This document shows, piece by piece, positions 10,391-19,487 of a DNA stretch of 64,000 nt; position 1 is the first letter of the stretch, and every line of letters starts with the position of its first letter. Made by a program: the position numbers and the translations under genes. Below the pieces are notes generated by a model that was not told the DNA's origin, searched no databases, and was given only the letters and a program-made list of their open reading frames with translations. This DNA is from a virus. Location of the stretch: the IMG/VR virus record IMGVR_UViG_3300037346_000623, positions 53,266 through 117,265 of that record; one strand, written 5' to 3'.

Positions 10391-11508
10391 TATAACCTTT
10401 TCTCTTGTTCTTGATTTATTACTATATTATGGAGCTTAAATAAGCTTGAAATTATTTTTTCTTTAGTTTCTTCGATAATATCCATAGATTCCACATAAGA
10501 TCTTATAAAATCAAGAACATTGAATTGACCATTACCCTCCGATTCGATCATCTGTTCAGTTAGTGTCGTACTTTTTTCGGGATCATATGGATGAAATTTA
10601 AGGAATCTCTGTGTCGTGATTGTATCAGTAAGCATACTGAGCGGAGCCTTTAGTGCCATCATAGGATCAATCATGATATCAACAAAATTATTTCTAAATT
10701 TAGGTTCAAGCTCATCTGGAGTTGATTCTAATATATCTGTAAAATAAAATTTCTTAAATCTAGGCGAGAATGTATTAGGGTAAACTACCTCGTTCATGTC
10801 AGAAAGGTCCAAAAGAGTTATGGATTTTTCATTATCCATATCAGATCTTGTTAACTCATAAGGAGATCCTAACATGGTTATATTATCTTGTTTTTGTGCA
10901 TAATGTATATGACCAGAATAAACTTTTGTAAACTTCTTAAATTTATTAATGTCAGCACCAGATTCAACATTAACGTACTTATTGAATTTTAGTCCTCTTA
11001 TATCAGCATGACAGCAAAGAACATCATGAGGTTCTATATAATCAAGCGTTTCTGTCTCCGTATTATGATCCTTTCTCCATGGCATAAGGAAGAAATTCTT
11101 ATCCATTAGTTTAAGTGTAACAGGATCTTCAAATATATTTATTCCTGGTATCCATTTTATGGACTTTAGAGAATTGACATCATTTGTATTTTTACCAAAT
11201 ATATCATGATTTCCTATTATCACATATACGCCATCAGTAAAGATAGCTGATAATTCCTCAGCAATAGATATACCAAGATTAAGTACCTTTAGATTTATAC
11301 TTTGTCTGGAATCAAAAAAATCACCAAGGTGAATAAGTACATCACCTGGTTGATAATTTTTTCTTACTAATGGAAAAAACCAATCAAAGAAATACTCCCT
11401 TGTCTGGTCTATCCATTCATTTGAATTGTTTCTTACACCTAAATGAGTATCCGTTATAAACCAAACTCTCCGTGCTTTATCGTTTACCAACTTTAAATGT
11501 TCATTCAT
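10390..11508 (-). CDS. gp47-like recombination endonuclease subunit (SbcD/Mre11 type)
   Basis: A 372-residue metallophosphoesterase. The metal-binding motifs are in order: DTHLG (D21, H23), GDFFDSR, GNHD near 125, a CCHAD histidine near 180 and GHIH near 215. This is the nuclease partner of the SbcC-like ATPase encoded immediately downstream. It follows the 164-residue gene by one base. Confidence 0.95.
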   Translation of the reverse strand: MNEHLKLVNDKARRVWFITDTHLGVRNNSNEWIDQTREYFFDWFFPLVRKNYQPGDVLIHLGDFFDSRQSINLKVLNLGISIAEELSAIFTDGVYVIIGNHDIFGKNTNDVNSLKSIKWIPGINIFEDPVTLKLMDKNFFLMPWRKDHNTETETLDYIEPHDVLCCHADIRGLKFNKYVNVESGADINKFKKFTKVYSGHIHYAQKQDNITMLGSPYELTRSDMDNEKSITLLDLSDMNEVVYPNTFSPRFKKFYFTDILESTPDELEPKFRNNFVDIMIDPMMALKAPLSMLTDTITTQRFLKFHPYDPEKSTTLTEQMIESEGNGQFNVLDFIRSYVESMDIIEETKEKIISSLFKLHNIVINQEQEKRL

Positions 11509-11509
11509 A

Positions 11510-12004
11510 TTAAAACAATTTTCTAATTTTTCTTTTTGATAAAATACTGTATTTTATTTCCAGCTCGTTTATGATCATCTCCTTGTATTTTATTGGAGTT
11601 ATCTCATATGCTTTAGCGTATGTTATTTGTACATAATCACATATGGAAACAAATTTTTCAGAAAATGAATACTCGGTATCTTCCAATTTTTCAAGTATCT
11701 CCTGGAATAAATGTGGAACTAAATCCTTCGGTATCTTTTTTTTATAACTTAAAGGAAACCATCTTGAAGTCTGAAATGCCTCATATACGAGTTCTTCCAG
11801 TTTCTTACGATGTAAATATTCCTCCTCGTCGTATGTTTCACTTAATATATTATGGCTTTGATCTATATCAAAGCTATCATTATAATCATTATCCTTAGTT
11901 GGATTATTATGTGCTCCAAATATCTTATCACCAAGCTGTTTTTTAGCAACTTCCGGGGTTCCGTTTTCATTTACATTTTCCGGTGTTTCTTGGGTTTCTT
12001 CCAT
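11510..12004 (-). CDS. Conserved-position protein of replication operon, unknown
   Basis: A 164-residue protein with a disordered N-terminal third (many Glu/Asn/Asp/Pro) and a helical C-terminal region (about residues 65-160) ending in a basic stretch (SKRKIRKLF). It lies between the helicase and gp47 genes in the same operon, so a role in replication or recombination is likely. I do not recognise the family. Confidence 0.55.
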   Translation of the reverse strand: MEETQETPENVNENGTPEVAKKQLGDKIFGAHNNPTKDNDYNDSFDIDQSHNILSETYDEEEYLHRKKLEELVYEAFQTSRWFPLSYKKKIPKDLVPHLFQEILEKLEDTEYSFSEKFVSICDYVQITYAKAYEITPIKYKEMIINELEIKYSILSKRKIRKLF

Positions 12005-12020
12005 TTTTTAATGGTTATTT

Positions 12021-13319
12021 TTACTCTACGTGCATAGGTACATTAACATCCTCAGTAATTCTCATATACTTATAGTCAACGCTAAATACCTTGTAGGCGT
12101 TTTTATAGCCATCATCTCTATTTGCTAATATTTTTAATTTATATTCTTTATTAGCATACATTATTGGATCTTGAATTATACCGAACATTCCGTCAACGGT
12201 AGCAACAAGACCTGATGATTCAGCTGCTGAGTTTATACTTAAATCAGAAGCATCAAAGTCACCTTGTTTGGTTTGTGTAGCAGTAATAATTGACCAATTG
12301 TTTTGCATGGCCATACCCCTTAAATCCTCAGCAATTTGTTTTATCTTCATGTAGGTATTCTCAGAATTTGCATTCCTCCAATTCTTCATAATATTAATAT
12401 AATCAACCACAATCACCTTAAATTTAATACCTTTAATTTCCTCCATCTTTTTGAGATATCTCTCAATGTCGTTAACAGATGCCTGAGAAGTTGGAAACTC
12501 CTTAATTGCTAAATGACCAGGAACCTTCAGATTGTCATACATCATCGATCCCAATTTTTTCTTCATTGCTTGCTCATCGTCAGCAATTTTACTATATTCT
12601 GAGACAGGAACTCCCAATATATTTGCGCCCATTCTCTTAACATACTTTCTATCACTCATTTCAAGAGATAATACAGCAACATTATGTCCGGTCTTAACTG
12701 CTTGAGCTGCTATATTACCAAGCCATAATGATTTACCGACTTTTGGCATTCCCATAAAAACATATAGTGCCTTAGCAGAAAATCCACCACCAAGAACTGT
12801 ATCAATAAAAGGGAATCCGCTAGAGAATGTATATTGAGTTAATTGCTTATGATTCTCAGGATTAAAGAAATCCAATCCCTCATCAAAGCTAAAATTTATA
12901 CTATTTCTTTCAACAATAATATTCTTGAACGTATCAATAACAGTTTTAATATTCTCCGAAGAAACAGGTGTTGATTGTATATACTTAAGACCATCAACCG
13001 CAGATTTAGTTAGATTCTTGTATTCAACAAAGAATTCAGTTGTTTCTTTTAACCATGCATCCTCATACTTAGAAAGATCTATTCCGTATATAGATCTTAT
13101 TTCCGAATGATCCACTAGATTACCCCCCTTCATCTTAAAAGATTCGATCATTTGTTCAGCGGATGGCATTTCGTGATATTTCTCCCAGAATTCTTTAACA
13201 CCAGTAAATATAGAACCTAGAGATTCATTCTTAAAAAAATCCGATTTACATGTATCTAGATATGGGGAATTTTGAAGTATATACCTAAGTATTACATTTT
13301 CAGAGTGTGTTAAATCCAT
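12021..13319 (-). CDS. Replicative DNA helicase (DnaB/T4 gp41-like)
   Basis: A 432-residue RecA-fold helicase. Walker A GMPKVGKS lies at residues 190-197, preceded by the family's FPFIDTVLGGGFSAK. Further motifs are NVAVLSLEMSDR, the Walker B IVVDYINIM and the ITATQTKQG sensor region. The N-terminal about 140 residues form the helical domain typical of DnaB-type helicases. It unwinds DNA at the phage fork. The gene is followed within 16 nt by the 164-residue gene. Confidence 0.93.
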   Translation of the reverse strand: MDLTHSENVILRYILQNSPYLDTCKSDFFKNESLGSIFTGVKEFWEKYHEMPSAEQMIESFKMKGGNLVDHSEIRSIYGIDLSKYEDAWLKETTEFFVEYKNLTKSAVDGLKYIQSTPVSSENIKTVIDTFKNIIVERNSINFSFDEGLDFFNPENHKQLTQYTFSSGFPFIDTVLGGGFSAKALYVFMGMPKVGKSLWLGNIAAQAVKTGHNVAVLSLEMSDRKYVKRMGANILGVPVSEYSKIADDEQAMKKKLGSMMYDNLKVPGHLAIKEFPTSQASVNDIERYLKKMEEIKGIKFKVIVVDYINIMKNWRNANSENTYMKIKQIAEDLRGMAMQNNWSIITATQTKQGDFDASDLSINSAAESSGLVATVDGMFGIIQDPIMYANKEYKLKILANRDDGYKNAYKVFSVDYKYMRITEDVNVPMHVE

Positions 13320-13324
13320 TTTTT

Positions 13325-13624
13325 TTAATTTTTATAATAAGGGTTATTATTAATTCTATACCATATCTTACTTGCGTTGCTTTTTTTGGTTTCTATAAAA
13401 TCACCATCTTCGATCATTCTTTTAATAATATCTCCATGGGATTCACTTTCCCATCTTGAACCAAATATTGAATTGAAAGTTTGTGGTGAGAATTCACCAT
13501 TAGGTCTTTTATCTTTAAGAAGATATAGACTAATTTCGTAGACTATATCTTCTTTGGTTGGATAATTAGGAAAAGTCTTCCAAACACCCATGAGATATTT
13601 GAATTTTATATTATTCTTCTCCAT
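13325..13624 (-). CDS. Small winged-helix-like protein, unknown function
   Basis: From the ATG at 13624 the product is about 99 residues (MEKNNIKFKYLMGVWKTF...). An ATG at 13666 is also in frame, but its extra residues come only from the overlap with the acidic tail of the recombinase gene. Segments DIVYEISLYLLKDKR and DIIKRMIEDGDFIETKK followed by KIWYRIN look like a winged helix (helix, recognition helix, wing). It sits between recombinase and helicase genes, where a loader or accessory factor would be plausible, but there is no sequence proof. Confidence 0.5.
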   Translation of the reverse strand: MEKNNIKFKYLMGVWKTFPNYPTKEDIVYEISLYLLKDKRPNGEFSPQTFNSIFGSRWESESHGDIIKRMIEDGDFIETKKSNASKIWYRINNNPYYKN

Positions 13625-14822
13625 CTTCTTCCTCAGCTTCTTCCTCAGCTTCTTCGTCAAGTTCATCGCTCAGAGAGCCAAGTAATTCAGAGTGATCTGC
13701 AAGATCCGGAAACTTAAACTTGTTCTGTATAACTTTATTATCAAGCATTTCTAAAACCTCCTGGGTAAAAACTTTTTCAGTAAATAATTCAGTAGAAGTC
13801 ACAGTTTTACCAAGATGTCTAACACCCCATCTTGTTGAAGTAGCACCAGGTTTAAAAACTTGTTCTTTTTTACCATCTGCATTTTTTACCTCTTCAAACT
13901 TACCTCTTTCTATCCCGCAAACTTCCCAGGAAACATAATCCTGCAAACCAACGTAAGGATTCATACCGTTAGAAAATGAGATGTGGAATTTTATGGGCTC
14001 AGGAATAGTAAATCTACTTTTCTTAAGTGTAGATGTACAAACGATACCAGTTTTTGTGCCTGCACCATCCTTTAATTGAGCCTTGGATAAGAAAGCAACA
14101 ACAGACATAGCAAATATTGGTCCATCACCACCGGAACTTTCTTTTGTTGGTATATAAGCTCCACCACCAGCATAAACGTGATTGGTACAAATTAATGGTA
14201 CTTTAGCAGCAGTAAGATCAAGTGTTATAACGCGGAATAATTTTCTAAGCTCTTTAGCTTTAGCACCCATATCGGAAGCATTATGTCCCTTCATTGCATC
14301 AGCAAGTTCTTTATCCGTACTTAGCATACCTAATGAGTCAAGAACTATAAGAATTTTTGGTGCTTCCCCATTCGCTTTTGATTTTTTAACCATATCGAGG
14401 ACATTAGAAACGAATGTTTGAAATTGTGAAACTGTTTGTATAGGCTGATATCTGATCTTATTCATATCGATACCAAATTTAACAGCACCAGATTTATCTA
14501 TGGCTCCCTCAGTATCGCAGTAGATAACATCATAGCCAATTTTTTGTGCTTCCCTAACAACATTTAGGCAGAAGAATGATTTTCCTGTACCAGGATCACC
14601 CATGACTCCAAATGATCTTGAATTAGGTACGCCACCAAATAACGATCCTGAGATTTGAGCATTCAATAGATAGTTACCTGTAGGTATCCATTCATCAACC
14701 TCGCTAAAAGTATTTGTTGCTAGAATAGAACCTGTTTCAAATCCTGAGATCTTAGATAGAGCTTTGTCCATGTTTAGAAAGGAGAAACTGGACGATGTTT
14801 TTGTTGTTTGTGCTTTAGCCAT
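13611..14822 (-). CDS. RecA/UvsX-like recombinase
   Basis: A 403-residue strand-exchange protein. Walker A GDPGTGKS lies at residues 75-82, Walker B ILIVLDSLGML near 155, and the L2/motif region near 210-235 includes PLICTNHVYAGGGAY. The acidic C-terminal tail (DELDEEAEEEAEEEDGEE) resembles that of T4 UvsX. It drives recombination-dependent replication and repair. It is the first gene of the replication operon; upstream lies the 35-bp repeat region. Confidence 0.95.
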   Translation of the reverse strand: MAKAQTTKTSSSFSFLNMDKALSKISGFETGSILATNTFSEVDEWIPTGNYLLNAQISGSLFGGVPNSRSFGVMGDPGTGKSFFCLNVVREAQKIGYDVIYCDTEGAIDKSGAVKFGIDMNKIRYQPIQTVSQFQTFVSNVLDMVKKSKANGEAPKILIVLDSLGMLSTDKELADAMKGHNASDMGAKAKELRKLFRVITLDLTAAKVPLICTNHVYAGGGAYIPTKESSGGDGPIFAMSVVAFLSKAQLKDGAGTKTGIVCTSTLKKSRFTIPEPIKFHISFSNGMNPYVGLQDYVSWEVCGIERGKFEEVKNADGKKEQVFKPGATSTRWGVRHLGKTVTSTELFTEKVFTQEVLEMLDNKVIQNKFKFPDLADHSELLGSLSDELDEEAEEEAEEEDGEE

Positions 14823-14904
14823 ATTATATTAATATTTTTGTCTATTATAATATGGAAAATCTTATGTTTTGTTTCTTTTTTAAATGAATTATTAAGATTT
14901 TGGT

Positions 14905-14942
14905 ATCTTGTCTTATTTAAAAAATCTTGTCTTATTTAAAAG
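14905..14942. repeat. Two direct copies of a 19-bp unit
   Basis: ATCTTGTCTTATTTAAA occurs at 14905 and again at 14924, a 19-bp period. The pair lies immediately before the 35-bp repeats in the non-coding region upstream of the recombinase gene. Confidence 0.8.
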
Positions 14943-15080
14943 TTTAGGGTAGTGTTACGTGTATATTATAATTAAAGTTTAGGGTAGTGTTACGTGTATA
15001 TTATAATTAAAGTTTAGGGTAGTGTTACGTGTATATTATAATTAAAGTTTAGGGTAGTGTTACGTGTATATTATAATTAA
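14941..15080. repeat. Four perfect 35-bp direct repeats (iteron-like)
   Basis: A 35-bp unit starting AGTTTAGGGTAGTGTTACGT and ending in TATATTATAATTAA is repeated four times head-to-tail without a mismatch; a fifth start (AGTTTGGGCT) diverges. The repeats sit in the only sizeable gene-free gap (14823-15208) between the replication operon and the head genes, a usual place for a replication origin or a control region. There is no spacer between copies, so this is not a CRISPR array. Confidence 0.9.
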
Positions 15081-15131
15081 AGTTTGGGCTCTAAGTTGTA
15101 CTAGATAGATAATAGATTCTTCGCCGGGGTA

Positions 15132-15150
15132 ATTAAGATAATTATCTTAT
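15132..15150. promoter_or_regulatory. Perfect palindrome in the gene-free gap
   Basis: AAGATAATTATCTT is a 14-bp perfect palindrome about 50 bp beyond the 35-bp repeats and 60 bp before the end of the next gene. It could be an operator or part of an origin. No other feature was seen in 14823-15208 apart from the repeats. Confidence 0.45.
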
Positions 15151-15208
15151 CCGTTATATAGTAATTTGTTTCTAATTTTTTAATCTTTAACTAAACTTTA
15201 ACGCTTTA

Positions 15209-16222
15209 TTATAATTTTGGTGTCTTTATTAGCTCCTTTATCTTTTTTTGGTTTTTTATTACTGAATCTGCATCTCTTTGTAGCTCCTTAAAACTTTTTT
15301 TGTCCTTGATATCATATTTTTTCTTTGTTAATGAAGCTACCACTCTTGCAGCTTCTTCTGCACATGGGTCGTCTTTTTCAGACCATATATCTTCATTGGA
15401 TGTTTCTATTTGTAATTTTCTTAGATTTTCTCTAAATTTTCTAACCGCCTCGGGTACTTGTTTTGCTGCTTCCGCTTCTCTGTCTATTAACATTATAGAT
15501 TCTGCTTCACTTCCTGGCTTATATTTTACAGCTTCAGATCCTTTTTTTCCGTTAATAACACCTTCTATCGCATCAAGTCCTCTTTTAACGACTTTATCCA
15601 TATCCTTCTGTGCTATCTTAAAATCTCTTATATCTGCATTTTTAATTTCGATAAGTACTTCCGTTGCTTTAGCTACCAGATCGTTACCAGTGGATAAATA
15701 TTCATTAGATTCGAATCCTTCGTTATTTTTTCCTAAAAATTCTCTAACCCAAGTGTCGAGTGCTCCTTTTCCCCCTCTTTGTATTATTTTATCGAGCTTA
15801 TCTGATATTTCGTCTAGTTGTTTTTTCCTGCCTTCCTCTAATCCGCCTTTTTTTTCATATTTGGATTTATTTGTCATCTCCTGTTCACCTGCTTCAGAGA
15901 TTATAGACTGCACAGTTTTTATTGATTGCTGTAGAAATGTTATCATTTCTGAGCCAGATTCTTTGGCTCTTTTATATAAATCAGTTCCCTGCAAACTTCT
16001 AAGAACACTATCTATTGTATTTGCAGCATCAAAGATTGCTGTTTGTAGTATCTCAGCTCTGTATAATTGATCTTGTACCTGTGTATTATAAGCTGGTTTT
16101 TCACCTTTATCCAATATCGTACCCGACATTGCACCTTTACCAACTCCACTAGCCCATTGTCTTGCTTGATTTAACCAAGATCCAAAACTCTCGTTTATTA
16201 TTTTATTTCTAGTATCCGACAT
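15209..16222 (-). CDS. Probable head-internal/core helical protein
   Basis: A 337-residue, mostly helical, charged protein. It begins MSDTRNKIINESFGSWLNQA and carries long Lys/Glu-rich helices (KKQLDEISDKLDKIIQRGG). No catalytic motif seen. It is the last of three adjacent genes whose products share this composition and whose starts touch or overlap (16222/16223, 16951/16951), so they were probably translated together and function together, perhaps as prohead core or ejected proteins. Confidence 0.5.
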   Translation of the reverse strand: MSDTRNKIINESFGSWLNQARQWASGVGKGAMSGTILDKGEKPAYNTQVQDQLYRAEILQTAIFDAANTIDSVLRSLQGTDLYKRAKESGSEMITFLQQSIKTVQSIISEAGEQEMTNKSKYEKKGGLEEGRKKQLDEISDKLDKIIQRGGKGALDTWVREFLGKNNEGFESNEYLSTGNDLVAKATEVLIEIKNADIRDFKIAQKDMDKVVKRGLDAIEGVINGKKGSEAVKYKPGSEAESIMLIDREAEAAKQVPEAVRKFRENLRKLQIETSNEDIWSEKDDPCAEEAARVVASLTKKKYDIKDKKSFKELQRDADSVIKNQKKIKELIKTPKL

Positions 16223-16951
16223 TTAATTTTTACCTAGTATATTTTTAGCTTCTTTAGTTATTATTTCCAGATATCTTTTACCTGATGTGCTATTTTCCTT
16301 CTCTTCTGATTCAGATTCCATGTTTTGTAGACAAACAATAGCACCCTTTTTATAAACCTTCACTGCTTGCATATAATAATCCAGCGCTTTACCTATCTTC
16401 ATAAAATATAATGAATTTGATTTAGTTAGTTTTGAATTTGTTTCGAGTCTTATTTCCTTAGCCTTCTCCTCGTATTGGGTATCACTTATTTTTTTGGTGT
16501 TTCTCTGTTGATCTAGATCAGTTATACTTTTTCTGAACGAATCTAGAACCAATCCCTCCTGATCAAATGCATTTATTGACGATAATTCACCCTTGGTTGC
16601 ACCTTGCCAGTCACCACCAAGATAATCACTTATTTTTTCAATTTCATCCCATAGTTTTCTATGTGATTCGTATGTTGGTTTAATATTTCCTGATATTGCA
16701 GTTATTCTATTAATACTGCTGTTTCCCTTATCTGGATTTATAGGTGCTAGATTGGTAGACATGCTCTTGAGAACGGATGCTGCTTGAGTTAAAAATATTG
16801 TATACAATCCGGCAGAGTCATCACCGGTGTCCTGTTTAGGAATATTCATATTATCCCTATAGGTATCGCCAGTTTTTGACGGTGTATTTTGTTCTATAGG
16901 ATCTCCTTTTTTCTCGTAGATCCTAAAATCGTGAAATTTTTTTATTTCCAT
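16223..16951 (-). CDS. Probable head-internal helical protein with capsid-targeting-like N-terminus
   Basis: A 242-residue protein starting MEIKKFHDFRIYEKKG. The first 12 residues match the KxIxxFxxF-type peptide shared by many proteins here and resemble the T4 capsid-targeting peptide MKTYQEFIAE. The rest is helical and charged, without recognised domains. Its start overlaps the stop of the preceding gene by one base. Confidence 0.5.
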   Translation of the reverse strand: MEIKKFHDFRIYEKKGDPIEQNTPSKTGDTYRDNMNIPKQDTGDDSAGLYTIFLTQAASVLKSMSTNLAPINPDKGNSSINRITAISGNIKPTYESHRKLWDEIEKISDYLGGDWQGATKGELSSINAFDQEGLVLDSFRKSITDLDQQRNTKKISDTQYEEKAKEIRLETNSKLTKSNSLYFMKIGKALDYYMQAVKVYKKGAIVCLQNMESESEEKENSTSGKRYLEIITKEAKNILGKN

Positions 16952-18333
16952 TATTTACTCTTTCCGCTAACTATATCCTGTATTTTAGCTTGTATTTTTG
17001 GATCTGTCCAGTTTTTAACCATTGTCTGTAATTCTGGTGTTAATTTTTTACCATCTTCTGTTGATTTTATTAAATCGTCACCAGTATTACCACCTATTAA
17101 TTTAGCGACTCTTCTTATGGCCTCTTCTGTATTTTTTCCGTATCCGCCATCAGCTTTTATTTGTTGGCTGTCCGGTAATATTGCATTAAGTTTTCCTTGA
17201 AAATCTTTTATCACTTGATAATTAGATCCGCTTTTTTTAAGATTTTCTTTTTCTATATTGCCCGATTTTATCTCCTTAATATCTGAGGTTTTCTCTTCTT
17301 TCTTATCCCCTTCCTTCACCTTAGCTTCCTCTTCTTTCTTCTTAGCTTCTGCAGTAGCCTGTTTATTAACAAGTTCTGATGCTTTAGTTTTTATTTCTTT
17401 GGATTTATCTTCAACAGAGGTAAGACTATCTGTTACTTCTTTATCTATTTTTATTTGAGATGTGAATTTACTAGTCGCGTCGTTCATTAAGCTCTGTATC
17501 TTTTCAACCTCCACTGGTATTTCTGCTAATCTATCCTTTCTCTCTCTTCTCTTCATTTTGTCCCAAGTATCATCGTTGCTTAATTCGTCAGATAATTTGC
17601 TCATTGCAGCGAATGCTGTTTTAGCAGCTTGCTTATATGCATTATCTAGAGTTGTGTCCTCAACAGTTTTAAATTGAGCCATTTTTGGTGTTATTATAGT
17701 TGTGCGTAATTCAGATCTTCTTTCTGGAAATAGATTTTTATCAAACAATCCTTCATTTAATTGTAATTCTTCTCTCCAAACTTGAAATGATTCCTTCACT
17801 AGTGTTTTAGCTTTTTTAAGCTCCGCTGCAAGCTCTGTAACATATTTATTGATCGAATCATCTATTCTTTTATTGATACCATCTAAAGATTTTTTTCCTT
17901 CCTCGGAAGTAACAAGAGTTGTGTATGATTTCTTTAATAAATCGGAGAATGCTGTAACGTCCCCCCCGATTTGTGATTTGTAATCACCATTAAGTTTTTG
18001 AGATATCTTTTTAATTATATCTGCCATAACATCGCCCTTTTTAAGTGGATCTGTTTGTTGTGATATACTTTGAAGATCCGCAACTACCTCGCTATATCCA
18101 CCATCCATACCTGAAACTATAACGAAATAGATATCAATAAATGCATTATATAACTGATCACCTACCGATGTAGCTGCTGTTGGTGCATTATTGCTTTTGA
18201 GTATATCTTTTTTATCAGCTGGTGCTGGTGTTGCTCCCGCAGCTGGTGCTGGTGTTGCTCCCGCAGCTGGTGCTGGTTTATCATCGACCTCGAATATTTT
18301 CCCATATGAATTAAAATCTAATACTCTTTTCAT
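16951..18333 (-). CDS. Head-associated protein with C-terminal peptidoglycan-binding-like domain
   Basis: A 460-residue protein with several parts. The N-terminus MKRVLDFNSYGKIFEV is capsid-targeting-like. Next come a short Ala/Pro/Gly repeat (APAAGATP twice, about residues 20-40) and a long coiled-coil, Lys/Glu-rich region to about residue 360. The last about 90 residues (IKDFQGKLNAI...KADGGYGKNTEEAIRRV) look like the PG_binding_1 fold (a Q..L, DG.FG..T..AV pattern). This would fit an ejected protein that touches peptidoglycan at entry; inferred from domain composition. Confidence 0.55.
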   Translation of the reverse strand: MKRVLDFNSYGKIFEVDDKPAPAAGATPAPAAGATPAPADKKDILKSNNAPTAATSVGDQLYNAFIDIYFVIVSGMDGGYSEVVADLQSISQQTDPLKKGDVMADIIKKISQKLNGDYKSQIGGDVTAFSDLLKKSYTTLVTSEEGKKSLDGINKRIDDSINKYVTELAAELKKAKTLVKESFQVWREELQLNEGLFDKNLFPERRSELRTTIITPKMAQFKTVEDTTLDNAYKQAAKTAFAAMSKLSDELSNDDTWDKMKRRERKDRLAEIPVEVEKIQSLMNDATSKFTSQIKIDKEVTDSLTSVEDKSKEIKTKASELVNKQATAEAKKKEEEAKVKEGDKKEEKTSDIKEIKSGNIEKENLKKSGSNYQVIKDFQGKLNAILPDSQQIKADGGYGKNTEEAIRRVAKLIGGNTGDDLIKSTEDGKKLTPELQTMVKNWTDPKIQAKIQDIVSGKSK

Positions 18334-18374
18334 AATATAATTTGTATTTTTTAATAGTATATATCAAAAAAAAA

Positions 18375-18426
18375 ACATATAACTAAAGTTATATGTTAAA
18401 ACATATAACTAAAGTTATATGTTTTT
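18375..18426 (-). terminator. Two tandem identical terminator hairpins
   Basis: ACATATAACT-AA-AGTTATATGT occurs twice, at 18375 and 18401, each flanked by A/T runs. A tandem duplication of a hairpin this exact suggests a recent event. It separates the head genes from the sugar cassette and would act on minus-strand transcripts of that cassette. Confidence 0.7.
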
Positions 18427-18495
18427 ACTTATTATCGTTTTTTATATTCATTATTAGCAAATATTTATATCTGCTAATTTTTTACATTTCCATTT

Positions 18496-19482
18496 TTAAT
18501 TATTTTTATAATGTTCAATCCAATGTGATATCATCTCGTCCAGCATAGTTTCAAATGTATAAGTAGGAAGCCATCCTATTTCTTTTCTTAATTTAGTTGA
18601 ATCACCTTTTAGATCCTCTAATTCTTCGGGTCTCAGGTATTTTTCGCTGGTCACTACATAATCTTCCCATCTAAGCTCCAATTTATCGAAAACATATTCA
18701 ACCAATTCTTTAACGGTATGTGATTCACCGGTTGAGCAAACAAAGTCTCCTGGTATATCCTGTTGCAACATCATCCACATGGCTTTAACATAATCCTTTG
18801 CATGACCCCAATCCCTAGACGCATTTAGATTGCCTAGAACGAGCTTTTTTTCAAGACCTAGCTTAATCTCTACCGCTGTCTTTATAACCTTGTTAGTGAC
18901 AAAATTAACACCCCTACGCGGTGATTCGTGATTGAATAGGATACCATTGCTTATGAACATATTGTATGAGTTTCTATAATTTCTACAGATATTATATGAA
19001 AATACTTTAGCACATCCATATGGTGAAACCGGATTCATCTGTGTTGATTCCCTCTGATAACCATCAGGATCTATTGAGTTTCCAAACATTTCGGATGATG
19101 ATGCCTGATATATTCTTATATTTTTATCATGTAACCTTATTGCTTCCAATAGATTGAGTGTTCCTATACCGGTTGCTTGTGCTGTATAAACTGGCTGGTC
19201 GAATGATATTCTTACGTGCGATTGTGCAGCTAGATTATAAACCTCTGAAGGATCAGAGATCTTTAATGCATGAAGAAGTGAGGGTACATCTAATAAATCC
19301 GCATAGATAAGATTATCCTTTATTACATCATATATACTATCAAGTCTTGATGTTTGGTTTTCGGATACAGAATTTCTTTTTATCGTTCCGAATACTTCAT
19401 ACCCCTTATTAATTAAAAATTCTGCAAGATAACTTCCGTCTTGCCCGTTAATACCTGTTATTAATGCTCTTGTTTTTTCCAT
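18496..19482 (-). CDS. gmd: GDP-mannose 4,6-dehydratase
   Basis: A 328-residue extended SDR enzyme. The NAD(P) motif TGINGQDGSYLAE lies at residues 8-20. The GMD-specific segments NLAAQSHVRISFDQP and YQASSSEMFG precede the catalytic YGCAK (YxxxK) near residue 155, followed by NHESPRRGVNFVT and RDWGHAKDYVKAMW. It converts GDP-D-mannose to GDP-4-keto-6-deoxymannose, the substrate of the next enzyme in the cassette. It follows the fucose synthase gene by 5 nt. Confidence 0.95.
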   Translation of the reverse strand: MEKTRALITGINGQDGSYLAEFLINKGYEVFGTIKRNSVSENQTSRLDSIYDVIKDNLIYADLLDVPSLLHALKISDPSEVYNLAAQSHVRISFDQPVYTAQATGIGTLNLLEAIRLHDKNIRIYQASSSEMFGNSIDPDGYQRESTQMNPVSPYGCAKVFSYNICRNYRNSYNMFISNGILFNHESPRRGVNFVTNKVIKTAVEIKLGLEKKLVLGNLNASRDWGHAKDYVKAMWMMLQQDIPGDFVCSTGESHTVKELVEYVFDKLELRWEDYVVTSEKYLRPEELEDLKGDSTKLRKEIGWLPTYTFETMLDEMISHWIEHYKNN

Positions 19483-19487
19483 GTGTA

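Noticed and set aside
14941-15080. CRISPR array
   Set aside because: The 35-bp copies are contiguous with no spacers and no cas genes are nearby.
15300-16070. 256-codon plus-strand frame opposite the 337-aa head protein
   Set aside because: Ser/Leu-rich antisense shadow of a clearly coding helical gene.
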